A stretch of 64,000 nt of DNA from Valencia hispanica (taxonomy: Eukaryota; Chordata; Actinopteri; Cyprinodontiformes; Valenciidae), in the NCBI GenBank assembly GCA_963556495.2, contig OY747707.1:36325371-36389370 (forward strand), given 5' to 3'. The first letter of the stretch is position 1. Every line of letters starts with the position of its first letter. This document shows positions 61,991-64,000 of this stretch, piece by piece. Under the pieces are notes generated by a model. That model searched no databases, had not been told where the DNA came from, and saw nothing but the letters and a program-made list of their open reading frames with translations. Position numbers and translations under genes: made by a program.

Positions 61991-64000
61991 TTGCTGTTTG
62001 CAGACTCTCTACATCCATACGAAGTCGAAGTATAGATCCATCTGTGGAAGCTTGAGATATTACCAAAACAAATGCAGTGATGGCAAAATAAGACATGTTG
62101 CTTTGACGATTCTGGGGTGTAAATGTTCTGGTCTTCAACAGGTTTTAAAAGCATTTAAATCCAGCATTAAGTCTTCAAAACACCTACAACAGATCCAACT
62201 GTATCACTTATACAAGTTAGCCCCAATCCTTGACCTTGCAGATTTAGATGCAAAATTATTTTTATCAACAAAAAAAAAAAAATCATTTCTAATTGTACTG
62301 GCTGCTCTCAAAGGCTAATAAAGCGATGTAAAAGAGGTACCGGTTTTGAAAAAATATATATTTTATCGTAAAATGACCTTAACTGATGGAAAAATCTTTG
62401 ACTTTACAGAAATGAAACCCTTTATAAATTGGTGAAGGGCTGTTTGTGTGTTTTCACGCGTTGTTTGATGATTTATTTTTGGTGATGAGCTTTGATGCTG
62501 GAAGGCCTCCTTGCCATCACCCTAATCTTTCACTGTCTCCACAGATTGTCCTTCAGATTGAAGTCAAGACTCTGGCTTCAGAACTTGAATATTACTTCCT
62601 TCCAAAGGAAGCATGAAGGCAAAATCAAACAATTACTTTAAACCTAAATCTTGTAGCTTTGGGGTCAAATGCACGTGTTTATGAAACCAAAGTTGAAAAA
62701 TGTGTGTAAAATAACATTAAAAGCTGTGGCTGCAAAATAAGTAAAACCCGAATTCAGGATGCTGTACTTTATCATGAGTGTCTCTTCATCATAGCAGAGT
62801 AGAACATTAATGAAGCAGAAAGTGCTTATATTGAAATACACAAAAGAAATGGGAAACATTCACATAAAAAGGCCACTTTATTTTAATTTCACAATGTATA
62901 TGATGTATTATACAAACAAGGTCCATATGCCCTGGATATCTTTCTTTCTAGGTTAAACAGGTGAAAGACGGATATTGTTTTTACCCATTGGAGACTATTC
63001 TAGAAGCAGTTTTTATTCTGTGCTTCTCCCTAAAAATTATGAAAACAATTTAAGTTATCAGATAAAAAGAATCTAGAAATGTATTGTTATATTGCATTGC
63101 TGAACCCTTAAGAACATGACAGGCAGGATAAAATGTTCTGCAAAACTAATTTGACTATTTTGATTTTTTTTATTTATAATTTTATTACGTGATCCATGAG
63201 GATTTCAAAATGTTTTGGTGTTAATTCAATGATTAATGTTCAGTAAAGAATGCCTCATGGCAAATCGATAAAGTTGCTGCTTAACATGCAAAAAAATATC
63301 ACCTAATGTCAATTACTTAGCAAATATTTGAACATGTCGTGAGAAATTCTTAATTTTGAATTTCTGGTTATGAAAGAGATGGGTATGAACTTTGAAAGAC
63401 AAAAGACCATGAAAAACAGAGCTCAAGGAAAAGTGTACCATGAATCTCGTTTTCCTTTTGGTACAAGGAAAGTTGACATTAGAGTTAAACTTAATTTATC
63501 AGGTTTATATGCCACATTTGTTGCCTGGAATGATGGCTCTTGTCACAGTGAAACGCAGTTGTACCCAGTTGCAGACCTTTATATCTGTCTCTGCTCTGTG
63601 TAAACAGAAGGCAAGAGGTGAAATATTCAGTCTGGTATCAGGCTACAACAGCATGGCTCTGTAATAAAAGAGTCTGGGTGATCAAGTGGCCTGCATGCCG
63701 CCCAGACCGGTCACTCACTGTTACATTATTCATTTGACTCATGGCACATTTTCTCTAACCCAAATGTTACATGCACTTCCATTAACATCTGTGCCGTCTG
63801 TTCAAGATATAAAGTGGCTGGTTCTCTAAAAATCGACTCTCTAGACTTTAAACAACCAATTCCTAAAATGAAATGTCATAGAACCATGAAGACAAACTCA
63901 CACAATCTTATTTGTATTTCAAAGTGAAGCAAGTTTTGTTGCTGGTCAGGATTCTGGCTGCAGTATTTAAGATGAGCTGCAGTCTCGTGTATTCTTGTCC
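61991..64000. other. Intergenic sequence
   Basis: No gene recognised. Open frames at 61974-62318 and 63370-63664 lack family motifs or splice context and look like chance. Confidence 0.45.

Noticed and set aside
1..64000. CRISPR arrays, operons, phage or plasmid features
   Set aside because: Repeats are eukaryotic microsatellites and transposons; genes are spliced; nothing prokaryotic was seen.
1..64000. Endogenous retroviral copies
   Set aside because: No LTR pairs, gag/pol blocks or primer-binding sites were recognised; the reverse-transcriptase remnants are non-LTR types.

Overview
The window is nuclear DNA from a bony fish. It shows spliced vertebrate genes with long introns, many degenerate Tc1-type DNA transposons, L2- and RTE-type LINE 3' ends, hAT and Harbinger-type non-autonomous elements, tRNA-derived SINEs and long dinucleotide microsatellites. 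This repeat mixture is typical of teleosts; a spiny-rayed (percomorph-type) fish is my inference. There are no prokaryotic features. Most of the sequence is intergenic or intronic and its open frames are chance or transposon-derived.

Three protein-coding loci are supported, all on the minus strand. (1) tspan7, a four-pass tetraspanin, is complete in seven exons between 60592 (start) and 44677 (stop). The splice sites join in frame to a 244-residue protein with the CCG signature and a C-terminal YEMV. (2) mid1ip1, a SPOT14/MIG12-family regulator of acetyl-CoA carboxylase polymerisation and partner of the microtubule protein MID1, is one uninterrupted 171-codon exon at 22864-23379. tspan7 followed by mid1ip1 on the same strand matches the order on human Xp11.4, so this is conserved synteny. 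(3) A chain of short exons at 11945, 10983-10931, 7133-7079, 5288-5232 and 5135-5075 keeps phase and gives the first three membrane-spanning regions of a seven-transmembrane receptor resembling the slime-mould cAMP-receptor/GPR157 group; the rest was not found.

Layout: 1-12 kb holds the receptor exons, an RTE-type LINE 3' end (3.2-3.8 kb) and small repeats. 12-22 kb holds Tc1 relics, one split by a 700-bp L2 insertion with a 5-bp target duplication, and a 754-bp hAT-type element. 22.2-24 kb is mid1ip1. 24-38 kb is a transposon-rich desert with a Tc1 copy split by a 578-bp non-autonomous element, a Harbinger-type MITE and an hAT relic that still encodes a BED zinc-finger segment. 39.6-40.1 kb is an (GT)n tract beside an orphan CpG-rich block. 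41.5-60.9 kb is tspan7 with its 3' region, introns and CpG-rich promoter. 61-64 kb is upstream intergenic DNA with Tc1 relics.

I found no undescribed gene system. The most useful leads are the micro-exon receptor gene, the unclassified element shared by two nested insertions, the hAT relic with the BED finger, and the orphan CpG island.
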